From assembly GCA_964349045.1 (NCBI GenBank), contig CAYGFI010000196.1:1-7812 (forward strand): a stretch of 7,812 nt of DNA. The letters are read 5' to 3'. Positions within the stretch are counted from its first letter, which is position 1; the number at the start of each line of letters is the position of its first letter. Source of the stretch: JACJXF01 sp964349045. GTDB lineage: Bacteria; Bacteroidota; Bacteroidia; Bacteroidales; GCA-2748055. Below are positions 1 to 7,777 of this stretch, piece after piece. The translations under genes were made by a program, and so were the position numbers. Under the pieces are notes generated by a model. The model was not told the origin of the DNA. It saw nothing but the letters and a program-made list of their open reading frames with translations, and did not search any database.

Positions 1-23
1 TTTTATGTATTAATAAAAATCCC

Positions 24-1895
24 ATGAAAATATTATTCAAAGTGATTTTACCGGTTACATTTTCTTTATTTGCAAGCTGCGGGAATCAAAATCAGCAAAA
101 GAAATTCTCTTTGCTGACCCCTGTTAATTTTTCAGAGGTCAAAATAAACGATTCCTTTTGGGAACCCCGGCTTCAAATGCATGCAACTGCAACACTGGAT
201 GCCTGCATTGATCAGATTCAAAACCAGACGGCCCGTATTTCAAATTTCGAAAAGGCAGCCGGACTAAAAGAAGGAGATCATGAAGGCATTTATTTCGATG
301 ATTCCGACGTCTATAAGGCTATGGAAGGGATTGCCTATTCGCTTGTTAACAATCCAAACCCTGAACTCGAAAAACTTATGGATAATTGGATAGATCTTAT
401 CGCTTTGGCACAGGAACCCGACGGATACATTAATACGTATTACACCCTGTCGGGAATAGAAAAACGATGGACGGATATGACCAAACATGAGATGTATTGT
501 GGCGGACACATGATTGAAGCGGCAATCGCTTATTATAATGCCACGGGTAAAAATAAGTTTCTGAATGTGGCTACCGGCTTCGCGAATCATATCGATTCAG
601 TTTTCGGTCCTGGTAAGCGACATTGGGTTGCCGGGCACCAGGAAATTGAACTGGCCCTTGTTAAATTATATCACATAACGGCAGACCGGAAATATTCCGA
701 TCTGGCTTTCTGGCTGCTGGAAGAAAGGGGGCATAAGCATGGTGTTGGGTGGATATGGGAAAAACCGGAATGGGGGCCCCGTTATTGCCAGGATGATGTT
801 CCTGTAAGTCAGATTAGTTCCATTAGCGGACATGCTGTCCGTGCGATGTACATGTTTACCGGGATGGCTGATGTTGCTGCTGAAACCGGTGATACATCTT
901 ATATTTCAGCGCTTAATCCTGTATGGGATGACGTGATATTCAGAAACATGTATATCACCGGCGGGATAGGATCTTCGGGGGATAATGAAGGATTTACCAT
1001 AGATTATGATCTTCCGAATGAATCGGCTTATTGTGAGACCTGTGCTTCTGTTGGAATGGTTTTCTGGAACCAGAGGATGAATAATCTCACAGGCGATTCA
1101 AAATACGTTGATGTGTTGGAAAGGGCCTTATATAACGGCGCCCTGGCCGGTATTTCACTTTCAGGAAATTTGTTTTTTTATGTAAACCCGCTTGAATCTG
1201 CCGGAAACCACCACCGCCAGGCCTGGTTTGGTTGCGCCTGTTGTCCCAGCCAGATTTCAAGGTTTCTCCCATCTGTTGGTAATTATATATATTCTGTTTC
1301 TGAAAAGGAAGTATGGATAAATTTATATATAGGAAGTTCCGTTACTATCAACTCTCCAGGTGGAAACCTGCAAATCAGCCAGGTCACGGATTACCCCTGG
1401 GATGGTAATGTAATGGTTAAAATTAATCCCGATAAGGCAGTGAATTATGTACTCAGGATGCGTATTCCCGGATGGTGCAGAGATTTTGATATACAGGTAA
1501 ATGGTAAGGAAATCAACTCCCCCGATATTGAAAAAGGTTATATAAAGATATCCCGGAAATGGAAAAAAGGGGATCAGGTTGTATTAGATCTTAAAATGCC
1601 GGTAAATCTTGAGCAGGCAGATCCAAAAGTCTTTGCAAACACCGGTAAACGTGCCATTCAACGCGGCCCCCTGGTTTATTGTGCAGAGCAAACTGATAAC
1701 AGAACTGTTAATTTCGATTCACTTTTCCTGTCGGCTGAAACACACTTTTCAATTATTCCCGGTGATTCAATACAGAATAATATGCAGTTAATTAAAGCTT
1801 CAGAAGGGGATAAGGAATTAGTTTTTCTTCCCTATTATGCATGGGATAACCGCGAACCGGGAAGAATGACGGTATGGATCCCTTTCAGGGAATAA
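24..1895 (+). CDS. GH127 family glycoside hydrolase lipoprotein (probable beta-L-arabinofuranosidase)
   Basis: This is a 623-residue retaining glycosidase of family GH127 (formerly DUF1680), whose known members release beta-L-arabinofuranose from plant glycans using a zinc-bound cysteine nucleophile. Seen: a lipoprotein signal peptide ending in FASC, with lipidated Cys19; then a helical barrel domain (about 35-430) and C-terminal beta domains ending in the family-typical YYAWDNREPGRMTVW. By analogy with Bifidobacterium HypBA1, Glu322 (in DNEGF) is the acid/base, Cys406 the nucleophile, and Glu338, Cys340, Cys406 and Cys407 (CETC and ACCP motifs) bind zinc. His162 (GGHMIEAA) and His270 (SGHAVRAMY) are likely substrate contacts. 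No acidic residues follow Cys19, so periplasmic rather than surface location is inferred. The start at 24 is chosen because the signal peptide begins there; no Shine-Dalgarno is visible. Length is slightly below the 658 of HypBA1, with no sign of truncation. A related sugar, such as the aceric acid targeted by some Bacteroides GH127 enzymes, is a possible alternative substrate. Confidence 0.93.
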   Translation: MKILFKVILPVTFSLFASCGNQNQQKKFSLLTPVNFSEVKINDSFWEPRLQMHATATLDACIDQIQNQTARISNFEKAAGLKEGDHEGIYFDDSDVYKAMEGIAYSLVNNPNPELEKLMDNWIDLIALAQEPDGYINTYYTLSGIEKRWTDMTKHEMYCGGHMIEAAIAYYNATGKNKFLNVATGFANHIDSVFGPGKRHWVAGHQEIELALVKLYHITADRKYSDLAFWLLEERGHKHGVGWIWEKPEWGPRYCQDDVPVSQISSISGHAVRAMYMFTGMADVAAETGDTSYISALNPVWDDVIFRNMYITGGIGSSGDNEGFTIDYDLPNESAYCETCASVGMVFWNQRMNNLTGDSKYVDVLERALYNGALAGISLSGNLFFYVNPLESAGNHHRQAWFGCACCPSQISRFLPSVGNYIYSVSEKEVWINLYIGSSVTINSPGGNLQISQVTDYPWDGNVMVKINPDKAVNYVLRMRIPGWCRDFDIQVNGKEINSPDIEKGYIKISRKWKKGDQVVLDLKMPVNLEQADPKVFANTGKRAIQRGPLVYCAEQTDNRTVNFDSLFLSAETHFSIIPGDSIQNNMQLIKASEGDKELVFLPYYAWDNREPGRMTVWIPFRE

Positions 1896-2829
1896 AAAAA
1901 GGAGATTCCGATTCAAAATCAGGGATGTACAACTCTGCGCTGTCATGATCCTGAATCCAGCCTTTTAAAAACCCGAGTTTTTCCATTTCCTGAATCACCT
2001 GCTTATATTCCGCGGAGTTTAGTTTACGGTTAATGGGTTTGATATTTAAAACCCGGGAGATTGGATAATACTGTGACATCAGGGACAGTGAAATTCCGGT
2101 TGAGACTTCATCTGCCAGGCAGCGTAAAACCTGTTTGCTGTTTTCAACAGCGCCGGGCAACACCAGGTGTCGCACGATTAAACCTCTTGTTGCAATTCCT
2201 TTTTCATTCAGATGCAATACATTTCCTTTTTGCCGGTACATTTCTTTGATTGCCGGAAGTGCAAATTCCGGGTAATTCCCGGCATCTGAATATTTTAAGG
2301 CTAACTCCCGGCCGGCATACTTAAAATCGGGCAGGTACACATCCACCCAATCTTCCAGTAACCTTAACATTTCAACTGAGTCATATGCATTCGTGTTATA
2401 AACAACGTATGGGAAATAGCCATCCTCATAAAGAGCATTTATGATGGCTTTCATCTGTGGGATCATGTGTGTAGGCGACACGAATCCCAGGCTTTCAACT
2501 CCCCCGTTAAGAATAACTTTTATAGAGCTTACCACATCATCCAGTTTGCGATCAGGAGGGATATTTATGCATCCTTTATGTGAAATCTGGTAATTCTGAC
2601 AAAAAATACATTGCAGATTACAATGGCTGAAGAAAACATTACAAATGCCGTTTTTCCCGCTGATAACCGGTTCTTCACCTTTGTGGATGGAAATAGAAGC
2701 GATCTCATATCCGGCGCCCGCCCCGCAATATCCTGACTTCCCTTCCATACGGTTTACATGGCACTTCCTTGGGCATAAATGGCAGTCTTTTAAAAGACGG
2801 AATTCATTTACAGACAGATTTTCTTCCAT
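1885..2829 (-). CDS. Radical SAM protein, COG1313 / PflX-like (pyruvate-formate-lyase-activase homologue)
   Basis: This 314-residue cytoplasmic iron-sulfur protein should cleave S-adenosylmethionine to start radical chemistry; the substrate of this group is, to my knowledge, not established. Seen: the radical SAM signature C-x3-C-x2-C at Cys70, Cys74 and Cys77 (HCNLQCIFCQNY), preceded by GKNGICNVFFS, the usual lead-in strand. An N-terminal cysteine set, Cys16, Cys19, Cys23 and Cys35 (CHLCPRKCHVNR...GYCG), is characteristic of COG1313 and of the related AmmeMemoRadiSam-type enzymes, and may bind a second cluster or metal. VSPTHMIPQ (118-125) and YLPDFKY (165-171) are also family-like. Length is normal for the group. 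The start gives the full cysteine cluster a short leader; no Shine-Dalgarno or clear promoter lies in the 86-base gap to the upstream permease gene, so read-through from that operon is possible. Its 3' end overlaps the opposing GH127 gene by 11 bases. No glycyl radical enzyme that it might activate is present nearby. The family call is firm, the function open. Confidence 0.9.
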   Translation of the reverse strand: MEENLSVNEFRLLKDCHLCPRKCHVNRMEGKSGYCGAGAGYEIASISIHKGEEPVISGKNGICNVFFSHCNLQCIFCQNYQISHKGCINIPPDRKLDDVVSSIKVILNGGVESLGFVSPTHMIPQMKAIINALYEDGYFPYVVYNTNAYDSVEMLRLLEDWVDVYLPDFKYAGRELALKYSDAGNYPEFALPAIKEMYRQKGNVLHLNEKGIATRGLIVRHLVLPGAVENSKQVLRCLADEVSTGISLSLMSQYYPISRVLNIKPINRKLNSAEYKQVIQEMEKLGFLKGWIQDHDSAELYIPDFESESPFFIP

Positions 2830-2915
2830 TATTTAATTGGATTTAGAGTTACCACAGGAAATGACCAGGAGTAATTTATGCTAAAAAGGTATTTTTTTAC
2901 TTATGATTTTTATTA

Positions 2916-4085
2916 TCACGCTCCAAATTTCATGTGCCTCTTATTAAAAAGCCAGATCCCGATGGTAAAATAAATAAGTGTCAGTGTGGTCAGAGAAATA
3001 ATTTCCGGTGTTATTTCCGTAAAACCCGAATTCATCAGCATAACTTTTTTCATGGCCGAAACAGCATGGGTAGGAGACATAAGCCCCTGGAAGTTCACAG
3101 GGTAGCCACCAATGGTAAAAATCACTCTTCCTTCCATAGGAAATGCTGCTCCTGTGAAAAACATGAAAAGAAACAAAGGAAAGTTGCCAATCACCAGGAT
3201 CTCATTCGAGGATTTTGTCAGAGCAGCAAGAATTACGCTAAATGCAATAATGGAGAGCGCGACGAGGAAAACCACCAATAAAACCAACCAAAAGGAACCG
3301 GTGGATTGAAATCCAAGCATTACCGCGATTCCCAATGTTAACAGCAGGGAGAATAGCCCGATTATTAATTGAATGATCGTTACCCCGGTAATAAACTCAA
3401 ATGTAGTTATCCCTGATAAACGGAATCTTAAAATGGTACCATTTTCAATTTCAGTTACAAAAGCAATGCTGGCAGTAAACATCAACATTATTATGGAAAG
3501 GACCAGCAAACCAGGCATGTATAAATCGAAATCATCAAAACCCGAAGTCTGTCCAAGATTGGTTTCTTTAAGCTTGAAAGGGGAGGGGAAGCCTGAAATA
3601 TTCCCGATATAAATCCTTATATATTCTGATCCCCAGATGGCGGCAATCATATAATTGAAGTTGGTCATATCGCCAATAAACTCAATCTGAGGAGGAACGG
3701 GTCTGCTCTCAGTCAGACCCAGCATCAGGCTGTCTGAAAATCCTTCCGGGATGATGATCAGAACATCAGCCTTCTTTTTCTTCAGCAAATTGATGGCGCT
3801 ATCCTGATTATTAATATGTGAAATTGTTACCGGGATATCATTCTTAATAAAAAGATCCGGGTTAGCTGATTTAATTAATTCATCTCCCAGATTTACAATT
3901 TTATTTTCTGTACCAAAACCTTTATCATGGTTTATAATTAAAATATCATAACCGGGGAGTGAGCTTTCATTAATCAGATAATAGACTCCCACGAAAAAGG
4001 GGGCCATAGCAACGGTAAGAAAAAGAATCCAGAAACTGCGGATCTGTTCCTTTGCTGATTTACGGAGTATTTCAAAAATTCTCAT
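2916..4085 (-). CDS. ABC-2 type transporter permease
   Basis: This 389-residue inner-membrane permease is predicted to pair with the ATPase encoded immediately upstream and export an unknown substrate. Seen: a cytoplasmic N-terminus, a first membrane helix at about 18-38, and a large extracytoplasmic region (about 40-187). A cluster of five more hydrophobic segments follows, at about 189-210, 230-257, 262-290, 293-313 and 358-380. EIENGTILRFRLSG (212-225), between the second and third helices, resembles the cytoplasmic coupling segment of ABC-2 permeases, and SPTHAVSAMKKVML (337-350) the conserved stretch before their last helix. This layout, with a long loop after helix 1, is that of the ABC-2 family PF12698 (NatB/YhfP-like exporters). 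Its ATG overlaps the ATPase stop codon (ATGA, 4 bases), indicating translational coupling. Only one permease is encoded, so a homodimer is inferred. No HlyD-type adaptor or TolC-type outer-membrane partner lies in the window. The substrate cannot be told from sequence. Confidence 0.9.
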   Translation of the reverse strand: MRIFEILRKSAKEQIRSFWILFLTVAMAPFFVGVYYLINESSLPGYDILIINHDKGFGTENKIVNLGDELIKSANPDLFIKNDIPVTISHINNQDSAINLLKKKKADVLIIIPEGFSDSLMLGLTESRPVPPQIEFIGDMTNFNYMIAAIWGSEYIRIYIGNISGFPSPFKLKETNLGQTSGFDDFDLYMPGLLVLSIIMLMFTASIAFVTEIENGTILRFRLSGITTFEFITGVTIIQLIIGLFSLLLTLGIAVMLGFQSTGSFWLVLLVVFLVALSIIAFSVILAALTKSSNEILVIGNFPLFLFMFFTGAAFPMEGRVIFTIGGYPVNFQGLMSPTHAVSAMKKVMLMNSGFTEITPEIISLTTLTLIYFTIGIWLFNKRHMKFGA

Positions 4086-5041
4086 GACCTTAGCCTCCTC
4101 CCTGTCAGATGAATAAATACATCTTCAAGCGAGTTTTCGCGAAGAGTCATTTTAAGGATTTTTCCACCTGTTTGCTGGATAATCCTGCTTATTTCAGGAA
4201 TTTTCCCAATCAAATCCATTCCCTGAATCAGAAAAACATCCTCATGAAACTGAACTCCCAGTCCCCGGGATTCCATTTCCGACCTCCAACTAACCATATT
4301 ACTGACAGTTTCCTGTGACATTTCCACCTCCAGAATATCTCCTTTACCTATGGTTCGTTTTAAATTACCGGGAGTGTCGGTCATTAATAATTCACCCCGG
4401 TCCATAATAGCGATCCTGTCGCTTAACCTGTCGGCCTCATCCATATTGTGTGTACTGAGAATAATGGTTTTCCCTGATGAAAGTCCCATTATATATTCCC
4501 TGACCAACAACCGGCTTTGAGGATCCAGGCCAGCCTCCGGTTCATCAAGTACCAGAATTTCAGGATCATGCACAAGCGCCAGAGCTAAGCTCAATCGTCG
4601 TTTCATTCCTCCTGACAGAGTAGAAGCCAAAGAATTGGATTTCTCCTCAAGTCCCAGTTTTTGTAAAATATTCTTTGAATTGGTTGTGGCTTTCCGGGCG
4701 CTTAAATCATACATTCTTCCACTAAAAATAAGCTGTTCCAGACAAGTAAGTTTAGGCCAGAATATATTGTCCTGTGGAGCATAACCAATTTTCTTTCTCA
4801 TTTCCGGGATTTTCGTCCAGGGCAACCCGTGAATAACCACTTCCCCTGATGAAGGTTTAAGAAGACCTATTATCATCCGGATCGCGGTAGTTTTGCCGGC
4901 TCCATTTGGTCCCAGTAAACCCAAAATTTCATTGGACTTAATTTCAAGACTCAGATCATTTACTGCCTTTAGGCTTTTAAATGTTTTGGAAAGAGAATTA
5001 AGCTGTATGACTATGTTTTTATTGTCCGGGTGATAATTCAT
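4082..5041 (-). CDS. ABC transporter ATP-binding protein (ABC-2 exporter, CcmA/NatA-like)
   Basis: This 319-residue cytoplasmic ATPase should power the adjacent ABC-2 permease. All nucleotide-binding motifs are intact: Walker A GPNGAGKT at 44-51, Q-loop Gln90 (GYAPQ), signature LSGGM at 142-146, Walker B ILVLDEP at 162-168 with Glu167 as catalytic base, D-loop GLDP at 171-174, and switch His198 (STHNMDEADRL). The remaining 100 or so residues form a C-terminal extension, as in the NatA/DrrA-type ATPases of drug, lipid or sodium exporters, where a DUF4162-like domain is usual. Length is normal for that group. It sits as middle gene of an operon: 15 bases after the methyltransferase stop and overlapping the permease start by 4 bases. 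No Shine-Dalgarno precedes its ATG, as expected in Bacteroidota. Function as an exporter ATPase is well supported; the cargo is unknown. Confidence 0.95.
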   Translation of the reverse strand: MNYHPDNKNIVIQLNSLSKTFKSLKAVNDLSLEIKSNEILGLLGPNGAGKTTAIRMIIGLLKPSSGEVVIHGLPWTKIPEMRKKIGYAPQDNIFWPKLTCLEQLIFSGRMYDLSARKATTNSKNILQKLGLEEKSNSLASTLSGGMKRRLSLALALVHDPEILVLDEPEAGLDPQSRLLVREYIMGLSSGKTIILSTHNMDEADRLSDRIAIMDRGELLMTDTPGNLKRTIGKGDILEVEMSQETVSNMVSWRSEMESRGLGVQFHEDVFLIQGMDLIGKIPEISRIIQQTGGKILKMTLRENSLEDVFIHLTGRRLRS

Positions 5042-5056
5042 AAGAGTTAAATGGAC

Positions 5057-5677
5057 TTAATTAATAAACCGAATCAATCGATTATCAATGGAAATATCTG
5101 AAAATCCAAAATTTTTATATATCCATAAAATGGTTTGCTTTTGATAAATAAAAACATGTGTCGGGTCGTTTTTATAGTACCAGGTATCAAAGTTAATTTC
5201 ACTGTTATAGATATGAGTCATGCAATACAAACTGCCATTTGGTTTCAGGAGATCTTTTAAGGATTGAAATTCTTTTGCAGGATAATAAAAATGTTCCATT
5301 ACCTCGCAACAAGCAATGTAATCGTATTTTTCGTTCAGGAGTTCCGGGAAATTATGGAAAAACGGATCGAATAGTTTAATATTATATCCCTGATCTTTCA
5401 ATATTTTAGATATCACGGATCCTGATCCGGCGCCATAATCAAGACCTTTATGTTCGGGTAAAAAAGACTGCAAAACAGCTGATGTAACGGGAGAAACAAA
5501 TTGCTGGTAACCAATATCATTTACATCATTCCTGTGAAGTTCATACCTTGCTTTTTCTTTTTCAGGAGCCGGGCGATTTTCTATGGAACGAAAAATCCCA
5601 AAACATTCTCCGCATATATAGAACATTTTTTTGTAGAATACTTCACCGGGGCCGGAGCAAAGGGGGCAGAATTCCAT
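5057..5677 (-). CDS. Class I SAM-dependent methyltransferase with N-terminal zinc ribbon
   Basis: This 206-residue protein is predicted to transfer a methyl group from S-adenosylmethionine to an unknown acceptor. Seen: an N-terminal zinc-ribbon-like motif with Cys4, Cys7, Cys22 and Cys25 (CPLC...CGEC); SAM motif I GLDYGAGSG (78-86); an acidic motif II strand end, KLFDP (101-105); and CEVMEHFYYP (124-133), the post-motif common in Methyltransf_11/12-type and UbiG-like enzymes. Near the C-terminus, YYKNDPTHVFIYQ (167-179) matches the NDPTHV signature of a group of small methyltransferases in which the zinc ribbon is followed by this fold. The start is fixed by the cysteine motif, which begins at residue 4. 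It is the first gene of an apparent operon with the ABC ATPase and permease downstream; 135 bases separate it from the upstream peptidase gene, where a TAGATTTG box lies. It could modify what the exporter carries, or act separately. The acceptor cannot be inferred, and the fold is more certain than the role. Confidence 0.88.
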   Translation of the reverse strand: MEFCPLCSGPGEVFYKKMFYICGECFGIFRSIENRPAPEKEKARYELHRNDVNDIGYQQFVSPVTSAVLQSFLPEHKGLDYGAGSGSVISKILKDQGYNIKLFDPFFHNFPELLNEKYDYIACCEVMEHFYYPAKEFQSLKDLLKPNGSLYCMTHIYNSEINFDTWYYKNDPTHVFIYQKQTILWIYKNFGFSDISIDNRLIRFIN

Positions 5678-5688
5678 TTATTTAATTG

Positions 5689-5696
5689 CAAATCTA
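5689..5696 (-). promoter_or_regulatory. Possible -7 promoter box for the methyltransferase/ABC operon
   Basis: The minus strand carries TAGATTTG, a perfect TAnnTTTG match and the same octamer as in the peptidase promoter. It ends only 11 bases before the methyltransferase ATG, so transcription would begin roughly 5-8 bases from the start codon, giving a nearly leaderless message. No TTG lies at the expected -33 distance; the nearest (minus strand, 5707-5709) is only 10 bases upstream of the box. The call is therefore weak. Confidence 0.35.
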
Positions 5697-5737
5697 TTTC
5701 ATGTAACAAGGTTAAATAGTCCTTTATACTTTAATAA

Positions 5738-5772
5738 CTTCAGGCGCTTTTTATGATGAGCGACTGCCGAAG
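5738..5772 (-). terminator. Imperfect hairpin downstream of the S9 peptidase gene, possible weak terminator
   Basis: An interrupted inverted repeat (outer arms CTTCAGGC and GCCGAAG on the plus strand, an inner CGC/GCG pair, loop TTTTTATGATGA) lies 40-75 bases beyond the peptidase stop codon and before the methyltransferase gene. The pairing has bulges, and on the minus strand no run of T follows the stem, so it is a poor match to a classical intrinsic terminator. It may instead be a message-end stabilising structure or chance. Confidence 0.25.
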
Positions 5773-5812
5773 TATCAGCATTTATTTGTTACTACTGTTT
5801 ATTTGATAAGAG

Positions 5813-7747
5813 TTAATTTTCTTTAACGGATGCTTCTTTTAAATGCTCATTAAGGAATTTTTCCATTGCGTGGTAAAAATCATAACGGTTTTCTTCGTTA
5901 TAGAATCCATGGCCTTCATTTTCTTTTACCATATATTCAACCTCTACGCCCCTGTTTTTAAGCGCCTCGACCATCTGATTACTTTCGTTAATGTTTACAC
6001 GCGGATCGTTTGCTCCCTGTGCCACGAAAAGCGGAGTTTTAATTTTATCCACGTGGAAGACAGGAGATGCCTCATACATCAGAACGCTATCGGCAACCGG
6101 ATTACCTACCATTTCATAAAGCATGGCTAAATAGGTTTCCCAATAGGGAGGTATAGTTTTCATAAAAGTAAACAGGTTGGATACCCCAACATAATCAACG
6201 GCTGCAGCGAACAAATCAGGTGTAAATGTTACACCGGCAAGTGTAGCATAGCCGCCATAACTTGCACCGTAAATGGCAACGCGGGTTTCATCGGCAATTC
6301 CTTTTTCAATGAGCCAGTTTACACCATCGGTAATATCGTTTTGCATGGTTTTGCCCCATTGCTTAAAAGAAGCTTCCCAAAACTTTCTACCATAGCCGGT
6401 TGATCCTCTGAAATTCATCTGAAAAACTGCGTATCCTCTGTTTGCGAGAAACTGAACTTCAGGATTATATCCCCATTCATCACGGGCCCATGGTCCTCCG
6501 TGGGGATTGACCACAACCGGAAGATTTTTAGCATTTTCCAGGGTATAACCTTTTGGAAGAGTCAGGTATCCATTAATGGTGAGTCCATCACGACTGTTAT
6601 ATTCAACCGGGATTTGATTTCCCATTTCATTTTCATCAAGCCATGGACTAACATCAACAATTTTGGAAATACTGTTTGTGTTTATATCAAACAGGTAATA
6701 GGCTCCAAGCGATTTGTCGCTATATGAACGAATAATCAGTTTGTCTTCAGCTTTGTTATTTGATACAATTTCAAAACTAATATCGCCCAGTTCCATTTTC
6801 AGTTTATCAAATACAGTCTTTAATTCCTCGTCGAAGAAATGCCGCTCCCTCTTCCATGAAGTGTATCTAGCAGTTGTTAATACCTTTCGGGCTCTTGAAT
6901 AATAAAGTGCGTCAACATCATAATCCGGATTTTCATATAATATGCTGAGCTCTTTGCCGGTCCGGAGATCAAATTCTACAATAGCATTTTTGTCCCGGCC
7001 CAGGTTCGAGGATGCATAAACATTCGTGTTATCGAAAGTGAAAAAATGAGGCGACATAGTCTCTTTAAAACTGGTTGTTATTACCGTTTTGAAAGGAATA
7101 TTTTCAGTCTCACGAAATAACACAGATGTATTTACACCATCTACAATTGCAATTGCAACGCGCAATTTGCCATCATGGTCCGTAATCCATGATTGGATAT
7201 TACCCGGATTTTCTGCAAGCAAAGTAAGTTCTCCGGTATTGATATTAAGACGATATGGATCAAAAACCTGGGGATTACGTTTATTCAATTCTATGATGAC
7301 ATAATCGTCTATGTCGGGCAATGGATCGATGATACTTGTTCTGACCTTATCGAAATCAGTAAGCCCTGTGAGGTTAGAACCATCGATATTTACACCGAAA
7401 AGTTTAAAATTTTCATCACCGCCTGAGTCTTTCAAATAGAGAATCCGATTATTATTTCCCCAAAAAAATCCGCTTATGTCGCGCGCCGTATCTCTTGTTA
7501 GCTGAGTGTATGAATCTTTGCCGATTTCCTGCACGAAAATATTCATCCGGCGCATATAGGGTGCAAGGTAGGCGTAATATTTTCCATCGGGTGAAAGCAT
7601 GTAACCGGATTTCCCGGGATTCCTGAAAAAATCCTCTACCGCGTATTGCTTTGCAGGAACAATAACATTCTTTTTATTACAGCTTGTAGATGCAATAAAC
7701 AATGCAATTAATGAAGCAAGCATGAGATACGACACATTTTTTTCCAT
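5813..7747 (-). CDS. S9 family (prolyl oligopeptidase-type) serine peptidase, lipoprotein
   Basis: This 644-residue peptidase is predicted to cut short peptides or N-terminal residues in the periplasm, where family S9 enzymes act on oligopeptides admitted through a propeller. Seen: a lipoprotein signal peptide ending in STSC with lipidated Cys23; a beta-propeller-like region (about 35-370, with SPDGKYYAYL at 52-61 as a typical blade motif); and a C-terminal alpha/beta-hydrolase domain (about 375-640). The catalytic triad is complete: Ser496 in GASYGG, Asp581 in GANDPRV and His613 in ENEGHGF. HGGPW at 416-420 is the family oxyanion-hole strand. The layout resembles subfamily S9C (acylaminoacyl peptidase/DPP5-like) more than true prolyl oligopeptidase, but subfamily is uncertain. 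There are no acidic residues just after Cys23, so periplasmic rather than surface location is inferred. The start is supported by the signal peptide and by a Bacteroidota-type promoter about 30 bases upstream. It is probably transcribed on its own; 135 bases separate its stop from the next gene. Confidence 0.94.
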   Translation of the reverse strand: MEKNVSYLMLASLIALFIASTSCNKKNVIVPAKQYAVEDFFRNPGKSGYMLSPDGKYYAYLAPYMRRMNIFVQEIGKDSYTQLTRDTARDISGFFWGNNNRILYLKDSGGDENFKLFGVNIDGSNLTGLTDFDKVRTSIIDPLPDIDDYVIIELNKRNPQVFDPYRLNINTGELTLLAENPGNIQSWITDHDGKLRVAIAIVDGVNTSVLFRETENIPFKTVITTSFKETMSPHFFTFDNTNVYASSNLGRDKNAIVEFDLRTGKELSILYENPDYDVDALYYSRARKVLTTARYTSWKRERHFFDEELKTVFDKLKMELGDISFEIVSNNKAEDKLIIRSYSDKSLGAYYLFDINTNSISKIVDVSPWLDENEMGNQIPVEYNSRDGLTINGYLTLPKGYTLENAKNLPVVVNPHGGPWARDEWGYNPEVQFLANRGYAVFQMNFRGSTGYGRKFWEASFKQWGKTMQNDITDGVNWLIEKGIADETRVAIYGASYGGYATLAGVTFTPDLFAAAVDYVGVSNLFTFMKTIPPYWETYLAMLYEMVGNPVADSVLMYEASPVFHVDKIKTPLFVAQGANDPRVNINESNQMVEALKNRGVEVEYMVKENEGHGFYNEENRYDFYHAMEKFLNEHLKEASVKEN

Positions 7748-7777
7748 ATAGAAAGTTTATTAGTTTGATTTCCAATT

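Noticed and set aside
264..590. Minus-strand open frame of 108 codons inside the GH127 gene.
   Set aside because: The opposite strand encodes conserved GH127 sequence through this stretch; the frame shows no family motif and no promoter.
1879..1891. Small perfect hairpin TCCCT-TTC-AGGGA at the end of the GH127 gene beside an A-run, as a bidirectional terminator.
   Set aside because: The plus strand has a run of A rather than T after the stem, and on the minus strand the T-run precedes the hairpin, so it fits neither direction.
2830..2915. Promoter for the radical SAM gene in the 86-base gap (minus-strand TACCTTTT near 2884-2891).
   Set aside because: It has one mismatch to TAnnTTTG and no TTG at the -33 distance. 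The stretch is AT-rich, so near matches are expected by chance; the gap also holds a short CAGGA direct repeat of no evident meaning.
2934..3281. Plus-strand open frame of 115 codons opposite the ABC permease.
   Set aside because: Its translation is rich in Cys, Lys, His and Asn with no recognisable domain, and it lies wholly antisense to a clearly conserved permease, so it is a shadow frame.
5678..5812. Small RNA or riboswitch in the 135-base gap between the peptidase and methyltransferase genes.
   Set aside because: Only one weak, bulged hairpin and a promoter-like octamer are visible; no known riboswitch core or tRNA-like fold could be recognised by eye.
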